NCBI GenBank assembly: GCA_938023515.1 | Contig: CALJDR010000098.1 | Coordinates: 1-44,147 of the forward strand | Source of the DNA: an uncultured Flavobacteriales bacterium | Lineage (GTDB): Bacteria; Bacteroidota; Bacteroidia; Flavobacteriales; UBA1820 | Reading direction: 5' to 3' | Length of the DNA: 44,147 bases | Part shown: positions 8,814 through 17,044 of the stretch, one piece after another | Numbering within the stretch: position 1 is the stretch's first letter | Layout: each line of letters begins with the position of its first letter | Program-made: the position numbers and the translations under genes | Notes under the pieces: generated by a model | Database searches by the model: none | What the model saw: the letters and a program-made list of their open reading frames with translations, nothing else | What the model was told of the DNA's origin: nothing

Positions 8814-9545
8814 TTAGTCGGCGATCAGGAAGCGGGCCCGCATCTGGTAGCTGAGCTTGATCTTGACCACTTCGGCGATACCCTTGCCGACCGTGTCGAA
8901 GGAAATTGATTCTGTGACTACCACATTGCTATGATTGTACCGCGGTGTCCCATAAAGTCCGTCTTCGACGGGTTCTTCCACGGCTATCACTTCACCTACT
9001 TTCTTTCCCAAAGCTTCCAGTAAATAACCGGCTTTGTACCGGGCCGCTTTCAGGGCTTCGATCTTGCCTTTTTCCCTGTATTGGGCGATATCCTTGTTTT
9101 TCAGGTCGTCGATATTCATAGAACGAATCCCGCGCGTATCCACATTACGGATGATCTCATTGACCGTTCCAAAATCGTACACCCGCACCTGGAAGTGCTT
9201 GCCCACCAGAAAATCCTTGCCCTGCTCCCGCCAGAAATCGCCGACGCCCTGCACGGAAATATTTTCCTTCTTCACACCCGAACGGATCAGGGCAGCGATC
9301 AGATCTTTTTCGATGCGATCCAACGGAACTTTCGTCTTATAGTCTTCAGGCTTGGCCTTGCGGGCAAATTCTTCCTCCCAATATTCCTTTATCTGTAGAG
9401 AAAGAATGATCTCATCGGGCTCGACCTCTATTTCCGAATTACCCGTCACATCAATATAACGTACAGGGTTTGCCGGGACCGTCTGGGCCTGGAGTGCAGC
9501 TGCCGAAAAAAGCGACAGGACGAATAGTGCTATTATTTTCCGCAT
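8814..9545 (-). CDS. SIMPL-domain (DUF541) exported protein
   Basis: From the ATG at 9545 the 243-residue product begins with a good signal peptide (MRKIIALFVLSLFSAAALQA). An upstream in-frame start at 9602 would overlap the previous gene and bury the signal, so it was rejected. The mature part starts with YIDVTGNSEIEVEPDEIILSLQI, the typical SIMPL opening, and continues as one DUF541 domain. SIMPL proteins are periplasmic or outer-membrane associated, with reported links to oxidative stress; the molecular role is unclear. It follows the LOG-like gene by 25 bp. Confidence 0.85.
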   Translation of the reverse strand: MRKIIALFVLSLFSAAALQAQTVPANPVRYIDVTGNSEIEVEPDEIILSLQIKEYWEEEFARKAKPEDYKTKVPLDRIEKDLIAALIRSGVKKENISVQGVGDFWREQGKDFLVGKHFQVRVYDFGTVNEIIRNVDTRGIRSMNIDDLKNKDIAQYREKGKIEALKAARYKAGYLLEALGKKVGEVIAVEEPVEDGLYGTPRYNHSNVVVTESISFDTVGKGIAEVVKIKLSYQMRARFLIAD

Positions 9546-9570
9546 AATCTTTTGGTATTTAATCTGTCGA

Positions 9571-10308
9571 CTAAAAATTGGGCGAGAAGGATTTCTTGTC
9601 ATAGAATTCGCTGATCGCCTCGATAACCTCGTCCGGAGTATCGACCAGTTTTATCAGGTGGAGGTCGTCCGGGGAGGCCATTCCATCGGCCACCAGGCGT
9701 TCCTTGATCCAATCAAGCAAACCCTGCCAATATTCCGTGCCTACCATTACGATGGGGTACATGGCCGATTTACGGGTCTGTATCAGGGTGAGCGCTTCGA
9801 ACAGTTCGTCCAGCGTGCCGAAACCTCCGGGCATTACCACGAATGCCTGGGCATACTTGACAAACATCACCTTGCGGACAAAGAAATGACTGAAATACAC
9901 ATTCTTGTCCTTGTCGATGAACGGATTGGAATTTTGTTCGTGGGGCAGTTCGATATTCATCCCGCACGAAGTACCGCCGCCGAAATAAGCCCCTTTGTTG
10001 GCCGCTTCCATAATGCCGGGACCTCCGCCGGTAATGACTCCGAAACCCATGCCTGTCAATTTATAAGCAACCTGTTCGGCCAACTTGTAATATTTCGTGC
10101 CGGGCTTGATCCGCGCCGAACCGAAAATGGACACGCACGGCCCGATACGGGCCATGATGTCGAATCCGCTGACGAACTCGCTCATCACCTTGAAAATAGT
10201 CCACGAATCGTTAGTCTTTATCTCGTTCCACGTATGGGGTTTGAAGTCCCTGCGTATTTGCTGTTCTATCTCACTGATCTGCGATCCGTTGTTGTTGTCT
10301 TTTTCCAT
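9571..10308 (-). CDS. LOG-family Rossmann-fold protein (TIGR00730)
   Basis: A 245-residue cytoplasmic protein with the family signatures GGGPGIMEAA (94-103), the Arg-Lys pair at 145-146 and PGGFGTLDE (160-168). LOG proteins split cytokinin-type riboside monophosphates, or more generally nucleoside 5'-monophosphates, into base and ribose phosphate; many bacterial members are annotated as lysine decarboxylases by mistake. The N-terminal 50 residues are helical and longer than in short LOGs, as in the larger type-II subgroup. It starts 7 bp after the EEP gene, so both are on one transcript. The substrate here is unknown. Confidence 0.88.
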   Translation of the reverse strand: MEKDNNNGSQISEIEQQIRRDFKPHTWNEIKTNDSWTIFKVMSEFVSGFDIMARIGPCVSIFGSARIKPGTKYYKLAEQVAYKLTGMGFGVITGGGPGIMEAANKGAYFGGGTSCGMNIELPHEQNSNPFIDKDKNVYFSHFFVRKVMFVKYAQAFVVMPGGFGTLDELFEALTLIQTRKSAMYPIVMVGTEYWQGLLDWIKERLVADGMASPDDLHLIKLVDTPDEVIEAISEFYDKKSFSPNF

Positions 10309-10315
10309 ATTATAG

Positions 10316-11380
10316 TTATTGTTCTTCCTTTTGTTTTTCTTTTGCGTCCTTCAGCGACAGCAAAGCCGTGATCCCGTTATGGTCGCTGGCATCGCTGTGA
10401 ATGGTGGAAAAGCGGTTCACCTTGAACGCTTCCTTGTCCGAAAGGATAAAATCGATGCGCAGCGGATACAGCTTTATCTCCCGGAAAGTCTTTCCGAAAC
10501 CGAATCCGGCCTTTGAAAAAGCGTCCTGCATATTGTCTCCGTATATTTTCAGGAAAGAATAGGAGAACGGCGTATTATTGAAATCCCCCGTTACGATACA
10601 GGGATACGGCGATCGGTCCATACTGGCCCGGACAGCTTCTACTTGGGCTTGTTGGCGAACGAACCCGGAATTTATGCGCCATAAAAGGCCTTTGGCCCGG
10701 CTCTTCAATTTATCCGACGAGAGAGAAGCCAATTCGTTCACCTCATCGGCCGTAATGCCGAGCGACTGCAAGTGCACACTATACACTCGTATGATTTTCT
10801 TGTCCGGGAGCAGGATATCGGCATAAATGGCGTTGTTCTGTGTCCGCTGGAAATTCAGCGTCCCCTGCCCCACAATGGGGTACCGGGAAAAAATGGCATC
10901 CCCGAACCAACCGTGGTTCTGCACATACGAATACTTCAATCCGGGAAGATTTATCTTCCGGGGAGCATATTCCTGGAAGCATACGATATCGGGCGCATAT
11001 TTTACGATTTCCCGATATATCTTTTCAGCCGGATCGCCGCCTTTGCTTTTCTTATAGCTGAAACCATGCACATTGTAACTGACGATACGGAGCGTATCGA
11101 CACTGTCCGGCTTGCTGGAAGAACCTACCGCGAAAAAATGGCCGAGCTGGCCCATCCCCACCAACAACGCGAAAACCGAATAGAGAACGAATATATTCAG
11201 CCGTATGGCCCAGAGTATTACGAAGAAAATATTGACGATGATCAGAAACGGCACTACAAATCCTACCGTCGAAATATAAGGCAGCGTCTGGGGCGAAAAA
11301 TGCGGGCAGATGAACGCGACCGCCAGCGCTATTGCGCACAGGATGTTGACCGCTTTTACTACCCACTTGACTATAAACAT
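10316..11380 (-). CDS. Membrane-anchored endonuclease/exonuclease/phosphatase family protein
   Basis: A 354-residue protein with three N-terminal membrane helices (about 8-26, 38-58, 62-83) followed by a complete EEP domain: Asn103 in SYNVHGF, Glu137 in FQEY, His203 in VHLQS, Asp266/Asn268 in GDFNN, and Asp333-His334 in SDHNG. The fold is that of metal-dependent DNases, sphingomyelinases and phosphoesterases. With the membrane anchor the domain probably works in the periplasm on lipid or nucleotide phosphates, which is inference. It is the first gene of the minus-strand run that ends at hemD and is divergent from the EamA gene. No exact -7 box was found upstream. Confidence 0.88.
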   Translation of the reverse strand: MFIVKWVVKAVNILCAIALAVAFICPHFSPQTLPYISTVGFVVPFLIIVNIFFVILWAIRLNIFVLYSVFALLVGMGQLGHFFAVGSSSKPDSVDTLRIVSYNVHGFSYKKSKGGDPAEKIYREIVKYAPDIVCFQEYAPRKINLPGLKYSYVQNHGWFGDAIFSRYPIVGQGTLNFQRTQNNAIYADILLPDKKIIRVYSVHLQSLGITADEVNELASLSSDKLKSRAKGLLWRINSGFVRQQAQVEAVRASMDRSPYPCIVTGDFNNTPFSYSFLKIYGDNMQDAFSKAGFGFGKTFREIKLYPLRIDFILSDKEAFKVNRFSTIHSDASDHNGITALLSLKDAKEKQKEEQ

Positions 11381-11530
11381 ATTGCCTCTTAATTTTTCAA
11401 CGACCGGGGCTGCCGGTAAGAAGTTGCAATTTATAAAAAAAATACATACCTATTACGCTGTAAAGGCGCCTGTTTTCATCCCCGGCATAAATTCTAAGGT
11501 ATCCGGGGCAAAACTTTCCACATTTTACCG

Positions 11531-11538
11531 TAAATTTG
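11531..11538 (+). promoter_or_regulatory. Bacteroidetes -7 promoter box for the EamA/antiporter genes
   Basis: TAAATTTG matches TAnnTTTG exactly and sits 36 bp upstream of the ATG at 11575. A TTG inside the box would give a longer frame, but a codon within the promoter cannot be in the message, which supports the ATG start. No -33 element at good spacing is seen. Confidence 0.6.
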
Positions 11539-11574
11539 TGCCGGCACAAGCCTCCAAATCAGTTCCCGCAACCC

Positions 11575-12531
11575 ATGTACAAGAACCCCCTGAAAACCGA
11601 CAATGCAAAAGGCATATTCTTCGGTCTGTTTGCAGCGGTAACATTCGGGTTCCTCCCTTTTTTTTCGATACCCTTAATGGGAGCCGGGCTGCCGGTATCC
11701 TCTTTACTGTTTTACCGTTTCGTGTTCGCAGCCGTTATCCTGACGATATTCGTGCTCATAAAACGGATAAACCTTCGTATTACCCGCCGACAATTCTTTA
11801 TCCTGATACTGTTAGCCGCCATGTACGTGGCGTCCGGCACCGGTCTGGTGCATTCTTACATGTATATCCCCAGCGGGGTGGCCACGACTATCCATTTCAT
11901 ATACCCGGTCATCGTGACTGCCATCATGATATTCGTGTTCAAGGAGCGGCGGTCAAAGACCATCTTCACGGCTATGTTCATGGCCGTAGCCGGCGTAGCG
12001 CTGTTATGCTGGTCGCCGGACGGTTCGCTGGATATGCGGGGCGTCATTTGGGCGGGATCGACGGTCTTCTGGTATGCCTCGTACCTGATCATCGTGAACC
12101 GTTCGTCGGTCAATGCGGTACAGAGTATCCCCATGATGTTCTATATATTCGTCATCGGGTCTTTCCTGTTCGCCCTGACGACCCTGGCCGAAGGCGGGCT
12201 CCAACCACTGAACACGGCATACGAGTGGAAGATGATCGCGGGTGTGGCAATCCTGTCCACCGTGATTCCCAATATCGCACTGCTCAAGGCCGTAAAGAAT
12301 GCCGGGCCCGTAGTGACGTCTATCCTGGGATCGGCCGAACCGCTTACCGCCATGGTAGTAGGCATCCTCTGTCTGGGCGAAGGATTCAGCTCCCGCTCGG
12401 TGCTGGGGTTCGTATTGGTGATATGCGCCGTATTCCTGGTGATACTCAACAAAAACCGCGAAAACAACCCGTTTGTCAAACTGCAGAAATATTTCAGCCT
12501 TCAGAAACAGAAAGGCCATCTGAAAACGTAA
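11575..12531 (+). CDS. EamA-family (DMT superfamily) transporter
   Basis: From the ATG at 11575 the 318-residue product has ten hydrophobic helices in two EamA repeats of five (about 10-145 and 150-295), with the repeat ending ILGSAEPLTAMVVGILCLGE typical of the family, and a short basic C-terminal tail. DMT carriers export amino acids, nucleosides or other small metabolites from the cytoplasm; the substrate is not evident. A TTG 39 bp upstream is in frame but lies in the promoter box. The K+/H+ antiporter follows after 19 bp on the same strand, so the two likely form one transcript. Confidence 0.88.
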   Translation: MYKNPLKTDNAKGIFFGLFAAVTFGFLPFFSIPLMGAGLPVSSLLFYRFVFAAVILTIFVLIKRINLRITRRQFFILILLAAMYVASGTGLVHSYMYIPSGVATTIHFIYPVIVTAIMIFVFKERRSKTIFTAMFMAVAGVALLCWSPDGSLDMRGVIWAGSTVFWYASYLIIVNRSSVNAVQSIPMMFYIFVIGSFLFALTTLAEGGLQPLNTAYEWKMIAGVAILSTVIPNIALLKAVKNAGPVVTSILGSAEPLTAMVVGILCLGEGFSSRSVLGFVLVICAVFLVILNKNRENNPFVKLQKYFSLQKQKGHLKT

Positions 12532-12550
12532 ATTTTATACCCAAACACGG

Positions 12551-14044
12551 ATGACGCATTTTATTTTCCTCGCCGCACTTTTATTGCTCACCAGCATCAT
12601 CTTGAGCAAGACCTCTTACAAATTCGGCATGCCGTCCCTCATCCTTTTCCTGATAACCGGTATGCTGGCCGGCTCCGAAGGCATCGGAGGCATCGAATTC
12701 GACGATTACCGTTTCGCCCAGTTCATCGGAAATATCGCCCTGATATTTATCATGTTTTCCGGCGGACTGGAAACTAAATTTTCCACCATCCGCCCCATCC
12801 TGTGGGAAGGCGTCATCCTGTCCACCCTGGGCGTGCTGCTGACGGTATTCGTGGTCGGCGGGTTCGTATACCTGGTAACCGACTTTTCACTGCTGGTATC
12901 CCTGCTGATAGGTTCTATCGTATCGTCCACCGACGCGGCGGCGGTATTCGGGGTGTTCCGAAGCCGGAAAATGGGGCTCAAACACAACCTGCGCCCCCTG
13001 CTGGAGTTGGAGAGCGGATCCAACGACCCGATGGCCTACATCATGACCACGACGTTCATCTACCTCATCCAGGAGCCTTCCACTTCCTTTGGAAGCATGG
13101 CCTTTTTGCTGATAAAATCCATCACGTTGGGCACCGTGGCCGGCTGGGCCTTCGGAAAAGCCACCCTCTGGCTGATCAACCGGATCAAACTGGATACGGA
13201 AGGGCTTTACCCCGTATTGGTCATGGCGACGACATTGCTCACATTCTCGGCCACCGACCTGATAGGGGGCAATGGCTTTTTGGCCGTCTATATCTCGGCC
13301 GTCATCCTGGGCAACGGGAATTTCGTGCACAAACGTAGCCTGATGCAGTTCAACGACGGACTGGCCTGGCTGATGCAGGTCGTGATGTTCCTTATGCTGG
13401 GACTGCTCGTCTACCCCTCGAAGATTGTCCCGGTAATAGGCATTGGACTGGTCATCTCTTTCTTTATGATCCTGGTGGCACGCCCGTTGGTGATCTTTGT
13501 CCTGATGGCTTTTTCCAAGTTCTCGGTCAAGGACAAGATATTCATCTCCTGGGGCGGACTCCGCGGGGCCGTACCGATCGTCTTCGCTTCCTATGCCCTG
13601 GTAGCCGGTGTACCCCACGCCAATACGATCTTCAATATCGTGTTCTTCATCTCGATCTCCTCGGTACTTATTCAGGGGACATCGCTGCCGTTCATGGCGC
13701 GGCTTCTGGGGCTCAACCTGCCGGCCAGCGACGCCCGGCAGCATCCGTTGGACTATGAGACGTCTGAGAGTTTCAAAAGCGAACTGGTGGACGTGAACGT
13801 GGAAGAAGATTCCTTTATCATGGGGAAAAAAATCGTCGATCTGGACATTCCCCATTCGGTAATGATCATCCTGATCTACCGGAACCGCAAGTACTTTGCC
13901 CCCAACGGATCGACCGTCATCGAAAAAGGGGATGTGCTAACCCTAATGTCCGAAAGCCGAAAAGATATCCGAACTATGAGCGATATGTGCAAGAAAACAC
14001 CCTCTGAAAGCGGGAAAGGCCTGAAATTGCCAAAATTTCATTAA
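12551..14044 (+). CDS. Potassium/proton antiporter, CPA1 (NhaP2/CvrA type)
   Basis: A 497-residue protein with about twelve membrane helices over residues 1-390 and a cytoplasmic RCK_C/TrkA_C-like tail (about 400-480, IMGKKIVDLDIPHSVMIILI). The transport core shows SSTDAA (125-130) and the ion-binding Asn-Asp pair in ESGSNDP (154-160). The TrkA_C tail distinguishes NhaP2/CvrA K+(Na+)/H+ antiporters from simple Na+/H+ exchangers and points to gating by a small ligand. The role is cytoplasmic pH and K+ control. It lies 19 bp downstream of the EamA gene and is followed by a weak intrinsic terminator at 14056-14080. Confidence 0.92.
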   Translation: MTHFIFLAALLLLTSIILSKTSYKFGMPSLILFLITGMLAGSEGIGGIEFDDYRFAQFIGNIALIFIMFSGGLETKFSTIRPILWEGVILSTLGVLLTVFVVGGFVYLVTDFSLLVSLLIGSIVSSTDAAAVFGVFRSRKMGLKHNLRPLLELESGSNDPMAYIMTTTFIYLIQEPSTSFGSMAFLLIKSITLGTVAGWAFGKATLWLINRIKLDTEGLYPVLVMATTLLTFSATDLIGGNGFLAVYISAVILGNGNFVHKRSLMQFNDGLAWLMQVVMFLMLGLLVYPSKIVPVIGIGLVISFFMILVARPLVIFVLMAFSKFSVKDKIFISWGGLRGAVPIVFASYALVAGVPHANTIFNIVFFISISSVLIQGTSLPFMARLLGLNLPASDARQHPLDYETSESFKSELVDVNVEEDSFIMGKKIVDLDIPHSVMIILIYRNRKYFAPNGSTVIEKGDVLTLMSESRKDIRTMSDMCKKTPSESGKGLKLPKFH

Positions 14045-14055
14045 TAACCCCGTTT

Positions 14056-14080
14056 AAACAGCCTTATTGGGCCGTTTTTT
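14056..14080 (+). terminator. Weak intrinsic terminator after the K+/H+ antiporter
   Basis: AACAGCC pairs with GGCCGTT (one A-C mismatch) around a six-base loop and is followed by a run of T, 12 bp after the stop. It separates the antiporter from the PCMD/barrel pair. Confidence 0.6.
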
Positions 14081-14134
14081 CATCCTTTAACACATAAAAT
14101 ATAAAAAAACCACGCCGACTATTCCGTTAATTTA

Positions 14135-14142
14135 TACATTTG
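14135..14142 (+). promoter_or_regulatory. Bacteroidetes -7 promoter box for the PCMD/barrel pair
   Basis: TACATTTG matches TAnnTTTG exactly, 27 bp before the ATG at 14170. A TTG at 14140 that would lengthen the frame overlaps this box and is rejected as a start for that reason. Confidence 0.6.
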
Positions 14143-14169
14143 TGGCGTTTTACTAACATAAAAAAACAT

Positions 14170-15291
14170 ATGTCGAAGTTCAATAAGATTACCGTCCTAT
14201 GCGCCGCCCTGTGCGCCTCGGTCCTTTCCTGTGACAGGGTCGACGACCTGAACGACGAAACAACCCTCGACAGTTTCATCGTGACCGGAGTGGCACCCGG
14301 CAATGTGACCGTGGAAAGCGTAGACCTGGTCCTTACCCCCGACAATCCCAACGGAAACAAGATCATTATCAATACCGACGCCACCAACAGCGATTACCCG
14401 GTATCCATGCTGGTCGACGTGAAATACTCGAACGCAAAGAAGATATTCTTCATCCCGGCCAAGGACGAAAGCATAGAGTGGGATTTTATGAGCCCACTGG
14501 AATTCAACTACGGCGAATCGTATAAATTCGTGCTTATTGCCGAAAGCGGGTTGGTAAATACTTATACCATATCGCTGACCGACAATGCTACAGGCGGCGG
14601 AGGTTACCTGGAAGACCTCTACCAGATACCTAACAGCGATTTCGAACAGTGGATCAATGTAGGGAGCAACAAAATAAATATCAACCCTACTTCCATCGAA
14701 GGAAATAACTACTGGTGCACGGCCAACAACTATTTCGTGCAGGGAACTCATCCGCTGGACGGCCCCAATGGCCTGTGTGCACAGATGGTGACCAAGAAAG
14801 TCGACTTCGTATACCGCACCATTGCAGCCGGCACGACATTCACCGGAAATTTCTCGACCAATGTCAACCTGGAAAACCCGCGGCAGATGACATTCTTCGG
14901 CTCGCATTTCATCAAACGGCCTAAATCCATGACGTTCCGCATGAACTACAAAGCCGGAGACCAACTGCAGAAAGTGGAAAACAACGCATTTGTCAACCTC
15001 CCGGGCAAAGACAAAGGCGAAGCCTGGATCCAACTGCTCAACTATTCCGGCTCCGGCGAGATGGAATACCACAAGGAAGCCGCTCCGGGCATCACAGTTT
15101 TGGGAAGCGGGCAATTGAGTATCGACGACACTAACGGATGGATCGAGGTAACTATCGACGTAACCTACACGAATACAACTATCGACCCCAATTACATTGC
15201 CATCGTATTCACTTCAAGTGTGCGTGGCGATTATTTTGAAGGGGCCCCCGGCAGCACCCTGCTGATAGACGACGTTAGACTCAATTACTGA
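14170..15291 (+). CDS. PCMD-domain lipoprotein
   Basis: The 373-residue product has a lipoprotein signal ending VLSC with Cys21 as lipidation site. Residues about 30-145 form an Ig-like beta region, and about 155-373 match the PCMD domain (putative carbohydrate metabolism domain): IPNSDFEQW at its start, tryptophan- and glycine-rich strands, and the closing STLLIDDVRLNY. PCMD proteins are a Bacteroidetes family with a jelly-roll, carbohydrate-binding-like fold, probably shown at the cell surface; binding has mostly not been tested. The start at 14170 is chosen because it gives a clean lipobox. The barrel protein follows after 25 bp and ends at a shared terminator, so the two likely form an outer-membrane unit. 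Confidence 0.85.
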   Translation: MSKFNKITVLCAALCASVLSCDRVDDLNDETTLDSFIVTGVAPGNVTVESVDLVLTPDNPNGNKIIINTDATNSDYPVSMLVDVKYSNAKKIFFIPAKDESIEWDFMSPLEFNYGESYKFVLIAESGLVNTYTISLTDNATGGGGYLEDLYQIPNSDFEQWINVGSNKININPTSIEGNNYWCTANNYFVQGTHPLDGPNGLCAQMVTKKVDFVYRTIAAGTTFTGNFSTNVNLENPRQMTFFGSHFIKRPKSMTFRMNYKAGDQLQKVENNAFVNLPGKDKGEAWIQLLNYSGSGEMEYHKEAAPGITVLGSGQLSIDDTNGWIEVTIDVTYTNTTIDPNYIAIVFTSSVRGDYFEGAPGSTLLIDDVRLNY

Positions 15292-15316
15292 TTACCGCAC
15301 CGAATACCAAGATAAG

Positions 15317-16132
15317 ATGAAAACCAAGATATACTTCCTCTTAATAGCCCTGCTCGCATGCCCCATTCTGTGGGCTGCAGACGGCGGCAAGAACTCGGAA
15401 CCCGAGAAAAAGGACACCGTCATACTCAAGCGCCGTATAGCGCTGGGCGTACAGACCGGCACGGATATCGGCGGGGCCGTACCGTTCCCATTCAAACATA
15501 TTCCCGACAAGTTCAACCCTTACCCACAATTGTCCATCTCCCTCGGGGCGAAAGTAACGATCCCCCTGAAAGGTGAAAAATGGGCTTTGGGCGCGGAAGT
15601 AACCTACAAGCGAGTCGCCCTCGATGCCGACGCACGGGTGGAGAACCAGCGTTTTGAAGGAAACGATCAGGGAGAAAAGAAGATCCAGTACTATTCGGGA
15701 ACGGCGGAGATGAGCATGGGATTCAATATGATCGAAGTACCCCTCTACGCCAAATATGCCTTTACCTCCGGGGGAAGTCACAAGGTGCTCTTCGGTGTGT
15801 ATGGGGCCTATTATCTGAACAGCAAGTTCAAAGTGACAGCCACTAAGGGATATGTGGGCAACGAACCGGACGAATACCGGAACTCCGTCACTCCGGATGC
15901 CCCAATCCATATGAACTTCTCTTCCTCGGTAGGCAAATGGGATGCGGGCCTGCTGGTGGGTTACGAAAAGACCCTCTTCACCCGTTTCGACATCGGGTTG
16001 CGAGTAACCTGCGGACTGAAAGACATCTTCAAATCCGACAACAAGTATTTCGATTACAAGATGCTGCAGATGCGCGGAACCCTCACCCTGAGCTACGACC
16101 TGTTTGATCTGCGCACAAAGGCAAAAAGATAA
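15317..16132 (+). CDS. Outer-membrane beta-barrel protein (porin/PorT-like)
   Basis: A 271-residue protein with a signal peptide (about 1-20, cleavage near WAA) and alternating amphipathic strands: GVQTGTDIGGAVPFP, LSISLGAKVTIPL, KYAFTSGGSHKVLFGVYGAYYL, ARIGLLVGYEKT-like segments and a final LTLSYDLF strand. This fits an eight- to ten-stranded barrel of the outer_membrane_beta-barrel group; there is no plug and no SusC features. It is co-directional with and 25 bp after the PCMD lipoprotein, so a two-protein surface complex is likely. Transcription ends at 16153-16190. Confidence 0.8.
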   Translation: MKTKIYFLLIALLACPILWAADGGKNSEPEKKDTVILKRRIALGVQTGTDIGGAVPFPFKHIPDKFNPYPQLSISLGAKVTIPLKGEKWALGAEVTYKRVALDADARVENQRFEGNDQGEKKIQYYSGTAEMSMGFNMIEVPLYAKYAFTSGGSHKVLFGVYGAYYLNSKFKVTATKGYVGNEPDEYRNSVTPDAPIHMNFSSSVGKWDAGLLVGYEKTLFTRFDIGLRVTCGLKDIFKSDNKYFDYKMLQMRGTLTLSYDLFDLRTKAKR

Positions 16133-16152
16133 AAGCCAGACTGGCATTCAAT

Positions 16153-16190
16153 AAAAAACCGGGAAGATTCGTAAATTTTCCCGGTTTTTT
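16153..16190. terminator. Bidirectional intrinsic terminator
   Basis: A perfect 13-bp stem (AAAAAACCGGGAA with its complement) has T-runs on both strands and serves the convergent barrel gene (plus) and histone-like gene (minus). Confidence 0.9.
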
Positions 16191-16207
16191 ATGCAACTTC
16201 TGAAAAG

Positions 16208-16384
16208 TTATTTCTTGGCAGCGTCGATAGATTGTTTGCGGAATTCCTTGAACAATTTGGTGAGCTCCAGAGATGCCTTGCGGGCGCGGGTTCCGGCGGC
16301 CTTGTTGCCTTTTACTACGTTAGCCTCGGCATCCTTGACAAAACCGTCAATCTGCCCTTTGATCTGATCGAGTAACTTTTTCAT
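16208..16384 (-). CDS. Short histone H1-like protein
   Basis: An open frame of 58 codons reads MKKLLDQIKG at the start, GNKAAGTRARKASLELTKLF in the middle and QSIDAAKK at the end. It is lysine-rich, helical and free of cysteine, and matches the small histone H1/Hc1-like protein of Bacteroidetes, thought to bind DNA and compact the nucleoid. It has its own -7 box at 16481-16488, giving a leader of roughly 90 bases, and ends at the strong bidirectional terminator, so it is a single-gene transcript. Short length makes it easy to miss. Assignment rests on composition and remembered family sequence. Confidence 0.85.
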   Translation of the reverse strand: MKKLLDQIKGQIDGFVKDAEANVVKGNKAAGTRARKASLELTKLFKEFRKQSIDAAKK

Positions 16385-16480
16385 ATCGAAAACGAATTTT
16401 TAGTTAAATATGAGTGTTAATTGTGTTTGTTATCGGTATTTTAAAAGCCTTTTCATAAGGCTAATTGCCATTCTCACTTG

Positions 16481-16488
16481 CAAATATA
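16481..16488 (-). promoter_or_regulatory. Bacteroidetes -7 promoter box for the histone-like gene
   Basis: The minus strand reads TATATTTG, an exact consensus match in an AT-rich stretch with no other gene on that strand. The roughly 90-base leader (16385-16475) shows no clear riboswitch or long stem. Confidence 0.55.
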
Positions 16489-16625
16489 TTCATATTTCCA
16501 TATAAGAAGAAATATTATTGTTAAAAAAAATTATCGGATTCCGTTTTTAACACAATTAAAAAAAATATTTCCCGCATTCCCTCCGGCCTCTGAAAAACAG
16601 CTGTATCCCAGGATTCAGGCAATCT

Positions 16626-17024
16626 CTATAAAATCCACGGAAAACGAAAACAAGGCTCGTCATACAGACAATAATCGGCCGTTCCGTTCACCGCGAAAGT
16701 ACGTACCACGGCCGCCTGAGCGAGCAATTCTTTGGCAAAATTGATCGTCGTACCCGTCTTTATCCGGTCTTCCACCAAGAGTATCTTTTTTCCCCGGAAA
16801 TCAAAATCGATCTCGTGAAGCAATTTAGGCCGGTCGTAAAGTTTGTTCTGGCACTCGTCCCGCAGGTTGAGTTTCAGCAGATACACCGGAAGGCCCAATT
16901 TACGGCACAGGATACCGGCAGGCAGGATGCCTCCGTCGGCTATGGCGACGATCATATCCAGCGGTTCATCTATCTGTAAAGCACGGAAGCGATCCATCAC
17001 CTCTTCGAACGGTTTCGTATTCAT
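16626..17024 (-). CDS. Small phosphoribosyltransferase-fold protein
   Basis: From the ATG at 17024 the 132-residue product carries the type-I PRT core: MIVAIADGGILPAGIL (24-39) and the PRPP loop LLVEDRIKTGTT (82-93). The usual loop is two acidic residues followed by x-x-T-G-x-T; here Glu85-Asp86 and Thr90-Gly91-Thr92-Thr93 supply it. There is almost no hood domain, so the substrate base or amine cannot be guessed; similar short PRTs are annotated only by fold. A longer frame from 17114 would run 90 bases into the upstream isochorismate synthase gene and is rejected. It lies 20 bp after that gene and is last in the operon. Confidence 0.8.
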   Translation of the reverse strand: MNTKPFEEVMDRFRALQIDEPLDMIVAIADGGILPAGILCRKLGLPVYLLKLNLRDECQNKLYDRPKLLHEIDFDFRGKKILLVEDRIKTGTTINFAKELLAQAAVVRTFAVNGTADYCLYDEPCFRFPWIL

Positions 17025-17044
17025 AGTTTCGATAGTATTTTGTA

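Noticed and set aside
12887..13855. A 322-codon open frame antisense to the K+/H+ antiporter
   Set aside because: The composition is Gln/His/Asp-rich and low in hydrophobics, and it is fully covered by a well-supported membrane protein gene.
16478..16744. An 88-codon plus-strand frame in the AT-rich gap and over the phosphoribosyltransferase end
   Set aside because: Half of it is antisense to a real gene and the rest is AT-rich promoter region; no family resemblance or ribosome site.
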